A DNA stretch of 60,000 bases from Adiantum capillus-veneris (taxonomy: Eukaryota > Streptophyta > Polypodiopsida > Polypodiales > Pteridaceae): contig CM043950.1 in assembly GCA_014529385.2 (NCBI GenBank), positions 70,120,935 through 70,180,934 of the forward strand, in the 5' to 3' direction. The notes under the pieces are model-generated. The model was not told the DNA's origin. It did not search any database and saw only the letters and a program-made list of their open reading frames with translations. The position numbers and the translations under genes are program-made. Positions 12,288 through 23,738 of the stretch are shown piece after piece (position 1 is the first letter of the stretch; each line of letters begins with the position of its first letter).

Positions 12288-15200
12288 ATGGAAGCACATA
12301 CCAAAGCACAACCAGAATCCACAGACTTGCATCCTGCACCAGAACATTTCAAATCTTACACCACAGGGGAAGCAAAGGTTGTGTACACAAAAGCCCAAAG
12401 AATACCTATCGATGGGAATAATGGAATCTATGATGGTCCGGCAATAGTTAAAGAAATAGAATTAGCCGACCCCGGTGAAGAATCAAAACCTGTTTTTATT
12501 GCCCAAGACCTCACAGAAGTTGAAGAGGCGGTCCTCAAAGAGCTTCTCAAGGAATTCAAGGACATATTCGCTTGGACATACCATGATATGAAAGGTGTTC
12601 CACCTTCTGTGGTCCAACATACAATCCCTATGATTAGCACTGCGAAGCCCGTACAACAAAGACCCTACCCGATGAATCCTAAGTACGCAAAGATCATTCA
12701 AGAAGAACTAGAAAAGCTTATCAAATGTGGGTTCATATATCCTATTGAACACTCTGAATGGGTGTCTCCAATAGTTATCGTGCCAAAAAAGAATGGGAAA
12801 CTCAGGGTGTTCGTGGACCTCAAAAAAGTTAATGCAGCTACTAGAAGAGACCATTACCCCCTACCATATTCCGAACATGTACTCGAAAGAGTTGCAGGCA
12901 AGGAAGCTTATAGCTTTCTAGATGGGTACTCAGGCTACAACCAAATCACGATAGCGCTAGAGGACCAAGCTAAAACTGCCTTCATCACAGAATTTGGCGT
13001 GTTTGCATTTTGTGTGATGGCTTTTGGCTTAACAAATGCCCCTGCTACATTCCAACGATTAATAAACACTGCTTTTAAAGAATATTTGAGAGAGTTTTGT
13101 GAAGCTTTCTTAGACGACCTTTGTGTTTACTCTTCTTGGAAAGAACATCTATCATGTTTGCGGAAGGTGTTTGAAAAGTGTAGGTTATATCGTATCTCAT
13201 TGAACCCGTTCAAATGCCAATTTTGGGTCAAGCATGGAGTTATTTTAGGGCATATAGTATCTAAGAATGATATCTCAACCGATGAGAGCAAAATTAAAGT
13301 GATTCTAGAGTTACCACCACCAACCAATTACAAGGGAGTTCAAAGGTTCATGGGACACGTGGGTTATTATCGACGGTTTATTTTATTTTTCGTTGAGATA
13401 GCACGTCCTTTGTACAAGCTTCTCATTGAATTTAAATGGACTGAAGAGTGTGACCAGGCCTATGAACAATTGAAGAAAACACTAGCAAGTGCTCCGATTT
13501 TAAGGACACCTAACTGGGATGTCATTTTCCATGTGCATATTGATGCATCAAACTTTGCTATTGGGTGTGTTCTCACTCAACCAGGAGAACATAAATTGGA
13601 CTATCCCATAAGCTTTGCAAGCCGTCAATTGAACGATGCTGAAAGGAACTACACCACTACAGAGCGAGAAGGTTTAGCAATGGTTTATGCAGTAAAGAAA
13701 TTTCGCTACTACCTTCTAGCAAACAAGTTTGTATTTTATGTGGATCATCAAGCGTTGCTGTATCTGGTAAACAAGCCATGCTCCACAGGAAGAATCACAC
13801 GATGGTTGTTAATTCTTCTGGAGTTTGATTTCACGATTGTAGAGAGACCCGGTAAAAGGCACGTCATGGCTGATCATTTGTCTCTCATACCCAATGATGA
13901 AGCCGCTACAGGAGTTGATGATGAATTACCCAATACTTCCCTATTCATAGTTGAGACTATGCCTGAATGGAGTGAGAACATTGTTAACTTTTTAGTTAAT
14001 GGTTTTCCACCCAAGGAACTTCGTAAGGATATCGCTCGAAGGCTAGTAAAAGAATGTGAACCCTATTGTTTGATTGCCGGAACTCTGTATAGACTAGGCA
14101 AGGAAGATATTCTTAGGCATTGTGCCCGCGAGGATGAATATTTGTATATCTTGCAAGAAGCACATATGGGCATAGTAGGAGGACATTTTTCAGGAGACCT
14201 GACTGCTAGAAAGGTGCTGCAATCAGGCTATTGGTGGCCAACTTTATTTAAGGATGCATCACTTTTTACAAAAGGGTGTGATGAGTGCCAACGTTACAAG
14301 ACCACACAGTGCAAAGACAGAATGTCCTTACATCCTATTAAAGTAACCCAACTATTTGAAAAATGGGGCTTAGACTTTGTAGGTCCAATTAGTCCCACAG
14401 CTCGCAACACTCAATCTCGATATATTCTAGTTGCTACGGACTATGTAACAAAGTGGGCTGAAGCTAAGGCTTCACAAAAAGCTGACGCGAGGACAAAAAC
14501 TAAGTTTCTTTTTGAGAACATTATCACAAGATTTGGTTGCCCTTTTGAAATTGTTAGTGATAATGGTACCCATTTTATAAATGAGGTAATAAGAGAGCTT
14601 ACCACGACCTTTATGATATCCCATCATAAGTCTACACCTTATTACCCGCAAGCTAATGGACAAGCCGAGAGCACCAACAAGACTCTAATCTCTATTTTAA
14701 CCAAGACGGTAGAAGCTCATCGCACTGATTGGGATTTGAAGTTGACATCTGCTCTATGGGCTTATCGTACTCCTTATAATGTGGCTATTAATTGTACGCC
14801 ATTCAAAATGGTATACGGCCAAGAAGCGGTTATGCCTTGGGAGTTTTTCATTCCTAGTCTTAGGGTAGCTTCGCAAGAAGGATGGAATGGTAACCCCTTA
14901 ACCCAGCGTTTGTATATCTTAGAAAAACTAGACGAAGAGAGACAGTTGGCTGTGCAAAATGATCTTGTGGAAAAGGATAGGAGAAAGAAGTGGTTTGATC
15001 GCCATGTGAAGGACAAGGACATCAAATTTGGTGATAAAGTCCTTATGTATGGAGTACGTAAAGAGAAGAAAAAGTTGAAATATGCTGGTAAAGGACCATA
15101 TAGAGTATGTGAAATTACCCCACAAGGTACCCTTCGTGTGGAAACTCTTGATGGAGTTGAAACCATTGGATTCCTCAATGGGAATAAATTCAAAAGATAT

Positions 15201-16583
15201 TATGATCCTTTAAGCCAAGAAGAACTATGGGCCATTCATCAAAAGAAGGCCGCCAAAGCACAAACCGAGTTAAAGAAGATACAAGCTCAAGCTGAGGCTA
15301 AGGAGCGACAACAACATATAAGACAAAAACGAGAGGCTAACCTTGGAGTCACAAATGCATTCCACGTGGAAATCGAAGAGGATTGGTTGGACTCTGACAC
15401 ACCTCTACGATACCCTATTGAGTTAAATAGTGCCTATGGAAAAGTGCTATATAACGCCTTATTGGACACAGGTGCTAAATATAATCTGCTATCCTATGGG
15501 GTGTGGTGTCAGTTAGGGAAGCCACCTCTATCTGAGAGTATTATCCAAGTCAAGGGTGTCAACAAGAAAAAAACTATGGTTTTTGGAATCTGGCACACTT
15601 CTGTCAGCTATGACAATGGAATTATAGCTCAAGACTTTTTGGTCATGCCTACTAGAACTATGGAGGGTAATATAAACCTAGGACGCACGTGGATGATAGC
15701 CACCAAATGCACTATTGATTGGGGGACTGGGGGTGTCACAACGCAAAAACCAACTCTTATCCCTACCACTCAAGCCATAGTCCCTGAGATATTGGCTAAG
15801 GAAATAAAACCCAAGACATTGCATGTCCAGGAGGTTGAACCATACGTCCCCATAGCCCAACTCTCTAGATCTTCAACTGATGTAGTTGAAAGAAAGCTTG
15901 AGACACACAAGAACCATCCTAATATAACAAAGAAAGTATACAAGTGGGTCCCTAAAGCTTCTTTAGTAACCATGGCTGATGCTAAAAAACGGAAGCCTCG
16001 TAAGAAACGTCCCACTCGCTCCAAGAAATGTAAGAAAACGTGGCGCTGGATTCCTAAACGACTATTAAAAGCCCAAGGATACTATGATGGAAATGAGCAA
16101 ATTTGGGTACCTAAACGTAAGATGTGTCCTTCCCTATCGACAACAAACCCATATGAGTCAAATAGTGTAACGCTAAAGCCAATGGCAGACCGTGGAAAGG
16201 GAAAGATCACAGAATGCTACACACCTAGTCCAGAGCTAGTTTGGGCTCCAAGGAAAACCCAATTTATTCCACCTAGCTCAGGAAGGGGGGAGTTCCATGA
16301 AGCTTCTAGCTCCTCATGTAATACATCCATAGAAGTAAAAGCTTCTACACAACCTCCATCTATAGTAATGGACCTCAATGAAGCTACAAAAGAATCCACA
16401 CCTCCCATTGTTCAAGAATCACCTGATAAACCACTTCAAGTTCGATCTTGGGAGAGTACCTTACCACCCTTGCAACTTGACGAGGCACCTAGGGTAATAG
16501 AAAACTACTGGCAAAAATCCTCACCTATTACCAATTGGAACAATTGGTTTCAAAGGGTGACAAGCTCATTTCAAACGGTATGA
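12288..16583 (+). CDS. pol: Pol of element B: RT, RNase H, integrase, second retropepsin-like domain
   Basis: 1431 codons in the same frame as gag. RT (about 135-400) has the catalytic box FLDD at 274-277, with Phe for the usual Tyr. RNase H begins with HIDAS (Asp about 419). Integrase has an HHCC zinc module (from His about 626) and a DD35E core with Asp 696 (GLDFVGP), Asp 758 (SDNGTHF) and Glu 794 (GQAEST), all present. After the integrase C-terminal domain comes a second retropepsin-like domain (LLDTGAKYNLL, Asp about 1060; LGRTWM about 1130). Four W-[VIA]-P-[KR] motifs follow, at about 1220, 1254, 1273 and 1319. The chosen ATG at 12288 only follows the TGA at 12267; the true product is Gag-Pol. 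This segment itself is uninterrupted. Confidence 0.93.
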   Translation: MEAHTKAQPESTDLHPAPEHFKSYTTGEAKVVYTKAQRIPIDGNNGIYDGPAIVKEIELADPGEESKPVFIAQDLTEVEEAVLKELLKEFKDIFAWTYHDMKGVPPSVVQHTIPMISTAKPVQQRPYPMNPKYAKIIQEELEKLIKCGFIYPIEHSEWVSPIVIVPKKNGKLRVFVDLKKVNAATRRDHYPLPYSEHVLERVAGKEAYSFLDGYSGYNQITIALEDQAKTAFITEFGVFAFCVMAFGLTNAPATFQRLINTAFKEYLREFCEAFLDDLCVYSSWKEHLSCLRKVFEKCRLYRISLNPFKCQFWVKHGVILGHIVSKNDISTDESKIKVILELPPPTNYKGVQRFMGHVGYYRRFILFFVEIARPLYKLLIEFKWTEECDQAYEQLKKTLASAPILRTPNWDVIFHVHIDASNFAIGCVLTQPGEHKLDYPISFASRQLNDAERNYTTTEREGLAMVYAVKKFRYYLLANKFVFYVDHQALLYLVNKPCSTGRITRWLLILLEFDFTIVERPGKRHVMADHLSLIPNDEAATGVDDELPNTSLFIVETMPEWSENIVNFLVNGFPPKELRKDIARRLVKECEPYCLIAGTLYRLGKEDILRHCAREDEYLYILQEAHMGIVGGHFSGDLTARKVLQSGYWWPTLFKDASLFTKGCDECQRYKTTQCKDRMSLHPIKVTQLFEKWGLDFVGPISPTARNTQSRYILVATDYVTKWAEAKASQKADARTKTKFLFENIITRFGCPFEIVSDNGTHFINEVIRELTTTFMISHHKSTPYYPQANGQAESTNKTLISILTKTVEAHRTDWDLKLTSALWAYRTPYNVAINCTPFKMVYGQEAVMPWEFFIPSLRVASQEGWNGNPLTQRLYILEKLDEERQLAVQNDLVEKDRRKKWFDRHVKDKDIKFGDKVLMYGVRKEKKKLKYAGKGPYRVCEITPQGTLRVETLDGVETIGFLNGNKFKRYYDPLSQEELWAIHQKKAAKAQTELKKIQAQAEAKERQQHIRQKREANLGVTNAFHVEIEEDWLDSDTPLRYPIELNSAYGKVLYNALLDTGAKYNLLSYGVWCQLGKPPLSESIIQVKGVNKKKTMVFGIWHTSVSYDNGIIAQDFLVMPTRTMEGNINLGRTWMIATKCTIDWGTGGVTTQKPTLIPTTQAIVPEILAKEIKPKTLHVQEVEPYVPIAQLSRSSTDVVERKLETHKNHPNITKKVYKWVPKASLVTMADAKKRKPRKKRPTRSKKCKKTWRWIPKRLLKAQGYYDGNEQIWVPKRKMCPSLSTTNPYESNSVTLKPMADRGKGKITECYTPSPELVWAPRKTQFIPPSSGRGEFHEASSSSCNTSIEVKASTQPPSIVMDLNEATKESTPPIVQESPDKPLQVRSWESTLPPLQLDEAPRVIENYWQKSSPITNWNNWFQRVTSSFQTV

Positions 16584-16590
16584 TCTACCC

Positions 16591-16604
16591 AAGGAAGGGG
16601 GGAG
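16591..16604 (+). promoter_or_regulatory. Internal polypurine tract directly after pol
   Basis: AAGGAAGGGGGGAG lies 7 bases after the pol stop and is followed by TGTTTGTGG. It shares the 11-mer AGGAAGGGGGG with the true PPT at 18607-18617. It could be a second plus-strand primer site, or the scar of an earlier 3' end. Confidence 0.6.
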
Positions 16605-18606
16605 TGTTTGTGGACATCCATCATTCACTTGCTTCCCTCTCAACCTTTCTCCCTGACCTCTTAATCTCCGATCTTAGGGAATGTATATATAAAGCCTTAT
16701 ACTCACAAAAACAAGATAAAAAAGTAAAAGAGCAAGAGCCATCACACAAATCATAAAAACAAATTATGCACAAAAACACGACCCTTGTAATATTTGCACT
16801 CTAACCATCATCTATTTGCCTGTACAAATATGGCTAGTACGCTAGAGTCATCCACTTCTGCCTTGGGTGAGAGGTACCCTCGTTACTTCTCATAAATATT
16901 TCACATGGTCTTTGCAGTGCTTGTATGTGAATGGGATTTGATAGGTACGCTAGCATGTGAGAGGAATTTTTAGGAGTTAGAATGGTTGATACGTCTCTTG
17001 ACCACGTCTGATCCATACTTAGTAGAGAGCGTTTCTCCCATTGCACAAGCCTACCCTTTTGACCAAGATGACTATAGGCGTCTAGTGACCTTTTTAGTAA
17101 ACATGGGCACCTATGATGAAGAAGAAAATTTACATGACTACACGGATGGCACATATGGTCTCATGGATGATGACTTTGTTTATCTCAACGACGAGGATAG
17201 GGGTTTAGCTTTAGGGTTTCCCCCCAACCTCTATAATATCCTATTCCCTTGACTCTTTAGGGGGAGTGCAAATAATTAGGTTAGGGTTCCTTATGTTTTT
17301 TGTTGTGTTCAATAAGTGTTGGTACCTTTTCCCACTAATGTGCCTTCTGGAGGTATTCCTTTTGTTTCCTAGTGTGTACAGGAGCGTGTTGCTATTGATA
17401 GGATTTGGACCTTCATGGAACCTTTCTCTCGTTCACACTTCAAATCAAGCGCGACCATCAACATAAACAGGTGTTTTATGTCCATTAGCATTGCCCTTAT
17501 CTTTTTGCATCCATGTTTGTCTGCTTTGATTGTGATTGGTAGCATAATATTCAGCGCATTTTCTTAGTATCAAACATTTAATTCAATGTAATGTTTTGTC
17601 ATAATCACTTGTCTAGGTTTAAAAATCAAGCAGTCCGACTAAACTAGTTTGACCAAGCTAGGTATTAGAAATCTTCTCTTAATACCATGGGGAATGCCTT
17701 CCTAATAAACAATGGTTACTTAGGTTCTTAATCCGATTTAGGCAGCATTGTGTGAAATGTACTAGGGCTTTCTAGTGGACTTAACCCTATTGACCTTTAG
17801 CTTGAGTATTATAAAGGGAGTTTACTAATGTGATGAGCCTGGGGAGGGTAACAGTGTTATATGACCCCCCAAAGTTACAAAATTAAAATGTTGAAAATGA
17901 ACAAACAAAAAATCAAAGTGCCACAATGTAAAATTTTAAGCTGGAAGAGAAATCCCTGCTTAAATTGGTACTTCACTCACATGTATCGCCTATGGTACTA
18001 GAGCCCTAGAGGTTCCCAGTGTGGGCGCTTTTCCTTGAAAAGCAAAAAACCCAAGGCATACAAAATAAGCACACACATCAAAATTGAATCAATGTGAAAA
18101 GACTTTGGGGGGTCAAAGAAAAGGTAATCAGTCAGGCGATGATTTCATGAGAAATTCCTTTTATCGTAGCTTAACTACAAGGTCTTCTAGGTATAGCCTC
18201 TAGTCAGCCCTCGAACATCAAATACTTGGCTCTCGCGATTAAACAACTTAATTGACCAGAAAAAATTGAGAAGTTACCCATGGTATTAATAGTCGAGCTC
18301 CAGTGCCTTTTGACCGTTAAATTAGCGACCCCAGTTTTGTTTAATTTTTTACCTTTACATCTGTTTATGCATTTGATTATATTGCAATTTAATGTTTATT
18401 GCTGAAAAATTGTCTAAAATTATGTTACCAATCACTTTGTCTGTCTATTGCATATGATTTTTAATTGTATATGAGAATGCAATTATTGTGGCAATGTTGT
18501 TTGATTTTGCAGTGATTGAAGAAAGCTACGCACATCCATGTCGACTACTCTTCCATCTCGACGAACGAGCTTCAACTGGATAGCTTCCGAGGACGGAATC
18601 TACATC
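16605..18606 (+). other. 3' untranslated region of element B
   Basis: About 2 kb between the two purine tracts. A strong TATA-like string, TATATATAAA, lies at 16684-16693. An open stretch at 16974-17252 encodes about 90 residues, acidic toward the C-terminus (YTDGTYGLMDDDFVYLND); it has no ATG near its start and I recognise no family. GGGGGAGTG recurs at 17260-17268. Nothing else looks coding. Confidence 0.6.
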
Positions 18607-18617
18607 AGGAAGGGGGG
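18607..18617 (+). promoter_or_regulatory. Polypurine tract of element B
   Basis: AGGAAGGGGGG then CA, immediately before the 3' LTR at 18620: the expected plus-strand priming site. Confidence 0.85.
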
Positions 18618-18619
18618 CA

Positions 18620-18933
18620 TGTTAACCCTCACGACACACGGACACCCTATGATCTATAAACGTTGTATTATTTAGAGTCAGGTACCGGGCTTGTCGGACC
18701 AATAGGAATAGGGTAAGGGTGATCGTCGATGACAGGCGCACTCTAACTGGAATATTCAAGGAGTTAGTTGGCTAAGTATGGGCGCCCAAGTGTGAATGGG
18801 GTGAGCTCATATAAAAGCCACTAAACCTAATTTTTACTCATTCTCTCATTGTGCAATAGAAGCTGCTCTTGCTCCATCTCCACCTTCTCCTTCACCATCT
18901 CCTTGTGTGTGTGTGTGTGTGTGTATGTGTGTG

Positions 18934-18982
<49 letters not shown>

Positions 18983-19230
18983 GAGACAGAGAGAGAGACA
19001 GTGAGAGTGTGTGTGCGATCGAGCGTTGCGGCGGCACGATAGCGGCGAGGCGGTTGAGCGCGGCGTAGCGGCGTCTCCCTCTTCTTCGCGGCATGGGAAT
19101 CCTTCATTCGCAACTACGCAGGAAGGTGAGTGACACACCATTCTTCCTTGTGAGCTTGTCTGTTGTATGACTGTGTGCTAGGAGCCTTTGTGGCTCGCAC
19201 ACGGCGCATAGCAAGTCCCTAGCCATGACA
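18620..19230 (+). repeat. 3' LTR of element B (611 bp)
   Basis: It starts TGTTAACCCTCACG and ends CCATGACA, followed by the TCACT target duplication. It has the TATA box (18810-18816), an interrupted GT/GA tract (18904-18982) and GTGAGT (19126-19131). It differs from the 5' LTR at about 15 positions plus tract length; many differences are C/T or G/A. Confidence 0.95.
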
Positions 19231-20149
19231 TCACTCTTGGGTGAACCCCATTATCCAAAAAATTCTCCACTTCACGAACTATCCCCTAGCTTTCACATAA
19301 CCCTCCAAAAGTATAAACAAAGTACCCCTAGCTCGCTCTGTTCTCTATCAGCTCTGGCGCTTGCTGCATGAGCTTGAGGGAACTCCAGGCAGGTCGTCCA
19401 GGGGATGGGGAGTCAGTGGCGAGTCCGGGTGGTGCCGGGCGTGGCGGATTGACTCCTGCGGGGTCGGGATCTGGGGAGCAGATGAGCCGAAGGCTGCCCC
19501 GGGTGGGGGTTCCTATCGACTCTTGCCCGTCCTTGCAGGGTAGAGGCTCCCTTAACCTTTTTTTTGTTGCGGGGCTGGGCGGCGGCCCCCCTCTTCAATT
19601 CGAAGAGAAAAATGCTCCTCTGGTTTTATGGTTCGGTTGGTGCTGTGGCTCGGCCCTCTATTGGATGATGTGGGCACTTGCCTCGGGTGACAGCAAGAGC
19701 AGGTGGTGGCTTCCCTTTTTCCGCCTATTGGTCTGACGGTTTGTGAGTCTCTCGGTATGGGCGTGGCCCCCTTCAACGGCCTGTGGTTTTGATGGTGGAT
19801 GATGGTTGTGGTTCAACTGGGTTCGGTTTCTTGTTCGGGATCTTTTCAAAGCATGCGGGTGGCAATTGACAGGGCCATCTCCATGGTGGCACTTTGGATC
19901 GAGCCCCTGGTGATGGGGACTGTGGGCCCCGCTCGATCGGCAATTATGGTATGTACTGACAGGTTGTTGGTATTTGGATTCCTTCTTTGCAAGGTGGCTC
20001 CCTTTATAGCCGATGTTACTTTGTGGGTTATAGTTGTTTGCTAGTCTGTTGATGCCCTGGCTCGAGGGTGAGCAGGGTTTGCAATGTATTTTTTTTGGGA
20101 TTATTATCAATATATCACTCACTGCTGTGAGTTTTGCAAAAAAAAAGTA
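19231..20149 (+). mobile_element. Possible 5'-truncated LINE: 3' UTR and poly-A tail
   Basis: A GC-rich, noncoding stretch (about 19340-20080) ends in an AT-rich trailer with TATCAATATATCACTC and an A9 run at 20139-20147, the layout of a plant L1-type 3' end. No RT or endonuclease sequence is present, and I could not identify a target duplication. The left boundary is unknown; 19231-19340 may be host sequence interrupted by element B. Confidence 0.35.
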
Positions 20150-21584
20150 AGGTTATAGAATTGAAGTCCACATGGTTTTCTCAGCAAACAAACACTAACG
20201 TGAAGGCTTGAAGAAGGGTCAAAATGTTACGTTTTATTTTGGACACACAAGGTGCACATGCAAAGAAGAAAAGGCTCGCACACACATGAAAATATGCTAA
20301 TTTTGGGCTTGACTTTTCTTACCCACTCTCACACATTGAAACAAAGAAAGCTGCAACGTCATCTCTCAACGAAGACTTTCTATAACTAGCACCATTCTTT
20401 AAACCCAAACACCCCAACCCCCCCCCCCCCCTCCCCCTTTTTCAAAATCACAAATGTATAAAATCTCAATGAGCATTCTAAATAGTGTACTCTTTTATAC
20501 TCTTCCATAACCAAAAATATACTTAAGCCATGTCCCTCCCTGTGAATCCTTAATTGTATTGTCATTAGCACAATTGGGTACATACGTATTTGGGTCTACA
20601 CTACATACATTAATTAATTTCCTCACAAGATTCCTTCAAGCCCTTAACTTTTAGAACATGTTTCTAAATTCGAGCCCATGCACACGACCCTCTTCGCCTC
20701 CCCTCTCTTCACCTGTTGCGTCTTCCTGCGGATTGCCATGAGCTTCGCTCCCTTGGTCTCATCTTCATCCATACTCTCCCTGCTTACGTCTGAGCCTTGC
20801 AAGGGAATTCGCCTCTCTGATCCCTCTTTGCCCTCAACACCACTCCTCGTACCATCTCCCTGCGTACAATCGTATACACTCTCCATGCGTTGCAGTCATG
20901 GTCATGGCTTGCACGAAAGAGGATAGTCGTAGGATCTATGTGTGTGTGTGTGTGTGTCAGATGGAGACAAGATCTATGTGTGTGTTTGTGTGTCAGACGG
21001 AGACATAGAGAGGCCCCTCTAGTGCGCGATTGGCCAATGTGGCTCCTGATGCCATCCCGCAAGTTGCCACGACACTCCAGCTCCTCCTCTTGATGCCTAC
21101 GATAAAAATCCCGAGCTTGCCACCATCCCAAAAGTGTAGCCCCTCTCTCCTCCACGTGCCACATCTGTGCTTTTTTCCATGCTACACATTGCAGCATCCC
21201 CTCATATTCCACTTACTGCGAAAATTAGGACCACATACTTGGGTGATTAGCAAATTGTGCATTTCTTGTTTATGCACCACCTTTGGTGCGCCAACATTGG
21301 ATCGCTTATACTCATAACTACATTGGCAACGATTGCTCCTTACCAGGTTCTTCTTCACTTTGATTGCATGTAAAACTAATTTTTTTTCCTTTTACTTTTC
21401 TCTTTAATTTTAATTTAAAAACAAAAGTGTATTGATATTGCAATTTTGTCAATGCTTAGTTGCTGTCCTTACTTTAGAAAAGGATAAGGTAAACTCACCA
21501 TACACAAACACATTCACACATAAAAACAGAGATGTACAAATGATGCATTCTATAAGCATAACTTTAGCATAGGATTTTAAGGAT

Positions 21585-21616
<32 letters not shown>

Positions 21617-21655
21617 TGTCCCCACACACACACACACACAAACCTAAAGACTTGA
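20150..21655. other. Intergenic spacer with low-complexity tracts
   Basis: It contains a poly-C run (20420-20440), a GC-richer patch (20650-21200), and GT and CA microsatellites at 20938-20957 and 21585-21640. The short ORFs have no recognisable domain. I see no gene. Confidence 0.6.
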
Positions 21656-22529
21656 ACCATCTAAAGAGACATTTAAAAATGCATGCATCTATACACACAC
21701 CTACATAATCCACGATGCACAATGGCAATAATGTGAGGCTACCAAAACCAAAACAATAGTCCTTATTTTCATAATTGCATCTTGACACTCAAGGATCTTA
21801 AGCAAACATAACATGGGATAATTTTAAATTTTTGTTGGAAACTCATTATATGTCGATGAGTTTTCTTAAGCTAATGTATCTTTTTACTAGTAATCTATTA
21901 TATCTTTTCTTTAATTACATAAATCAACTTTGAAATTAGTTCAAATGAATATTAAAAGATCTTTAATTTTCAAGTGGGGGTCTCGAATGAGATGACAGTA
22001 GATTGGACTTTTGAGAATTGATCCAATTTTACAAAGGAGATGTTCGATTATTTTTGAAATTAAATAATATAAATTATCATAAATAAATGGTTCATTTTTT
22101 AAACATAGTATTAGATTTTTGTTATGGTGTTAGTTTTTGTTGTAATTTCTGGCACCAATAACAAGGGGAGGGAGTCGTTGACACCTATCTTCCCAAGTAA
22201 TGCCAATTTTGATAGGCTTGTGTTTCTTGGATGGTGACAGGTAAGAGATTCTTTCTTTGGAATTACGACGACGACTGCAGCAATAACCGAAGATCATCCA
22301 TTGTTCGGTTATTTTTATTAGTGAGATGACACTTGTATATGATTCTTTGATAATAACATATAATACACTATATGTCAGTATCAAGTTTAAATGTCAATTG
22401 TAGTCTTAGCTTTATCTACTTGTTATCTAATGTATACATAAGGTTTGGTTATTTACACGTTGACTGGTCTCTAGTCCCATTGTATGGCTCAATAGTTTGT
22501 GAAACCAAATTATTGTTAGATAATCTCTC
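21656..22529 (+). repeat. 0.87-kb direct duplication, copy 1
   Basis: It matches 23739-24614 end to end at roughly 85-90 percent by eye, from ACCATCTAAA to TTAGATAATCT. It is not an LTR: no TG...CA ends, and no PBS or PPT beside it. A minus-strand ORF (22384-22130) has a counterpart in copy 2 (24378-24190) sharing SKKHKP, but the frames diverge and I do not recognise it. Confidence 0.8.
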
Positions 22530-22531
22530 TT

Positions 22532-22578
<47 letters not shown>

Positions 22579-23738
22579 TTTCTAGCTAGCCTTTGGTCGG
22601 GTTAGCACCATACAATGGGCCTAGACATGCTATAAATTTTTTCACTTGACCCACCTAATCTAAAGGGATGGGTTAGGGCCACGGCTCCTAATCTGGTCAA
22701 GCACATATATCATATAGTTCTGCTATCTTAGGGTAACAGATTCTCTTTGACTCTGGACTTGACAAAGTATGCTTAATCAGATGGTGTTTGTAGGGACATA
22801 CTGGCACCACTTTACCAAAATAATAACCTTTTCCCATATGATAAATGCCTCTTTGGACGCTTCATACTGATTATTTGGATATTTTTGTCGCTAAATTGTT
22901 CATATTTGGTTGGGGGTAGGGTTCCACATGGTGGGCCCTACCTCTCAGCATGTGGATCCTCTCCTCAGGGATGGGGGAGGGCCACACATACACACACATA
23001 TTTAAACGTGACAACTTGTTTTTACGCTTAGTAGAGGACAGTCTGTATCCACACACGCTTTCTATAAAGCAAGTCATGCTCACACATTTCCGGTCATATC
23101 TCTCCCTATCTCTCTCATAAAGAATATTGACCTTACAAAACCAAAGCGTGCAGCTTTACGTGCAATCATGACATCCTTTGAACATCTAATTGGTTTGATT
23201 TGACTGGCAGTATCAGTTATACGCATGCAACAGTTGTATCAACCTCCTTGGGATACACAATGGAGTGCACATGGGCCTATGACCTTCTACGATTGGTTAA
23301 AAATTTAATGATAATCCTTTTTTAAAATCAAAGGCCTCGATTTTTAACCTTATCTCCCCTTCTCTTGCTTACAAACATGTAAAACACTATCTTGAAAGCA
23401 ATTGAAATTGGTATTTTTTAAATCTTAAGCATAATAAACCTATAGCTATGAACTCTCAGAACTAAATTCGAGTAAAAACTAACACCGCTATCCTCTCTGA
23501 AAGATTCATTGCCACTTTAAATTGTAAAAATAATTGGATGGTTTTTAGTAATCATTGAAGCCAAAGACTTTACCTTAACCTCCTATATATTTATTAGATA
23601 TTTACCAGATATTTACAAAAAATTATAAAATTGCCCAACCAAGTTGGACAGGTGCTTGGGGAGGCCATCACTAACCTGCCAAGGACACATTTTAGTAGTA
23701 GGTAGCGCTATCTAGAGGCTGAGGGCTGAGCTGTAGGT
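22530..23738. other. Spacer between the two duplication copies
   Basis: A (CA)n microsatellite (22535-22575) follows copy 1 directly. The rest is ordinary sequence with no gene or element that I can recognise. Confidence 0.6.

Noticed and set aside
14472-15193. Minus-strand ORFs inside B pol as an antisense gene
   Set aside because: Antisense shadows of the integrase region; no start context or domain of their own.
19343-20122. A GC-rich host gene with ORFs on both strands
   Set aside because: ORFs are short and overlapping, with low-complexity products and no domain; the poly-A trailer suggests a LINE 3' end.
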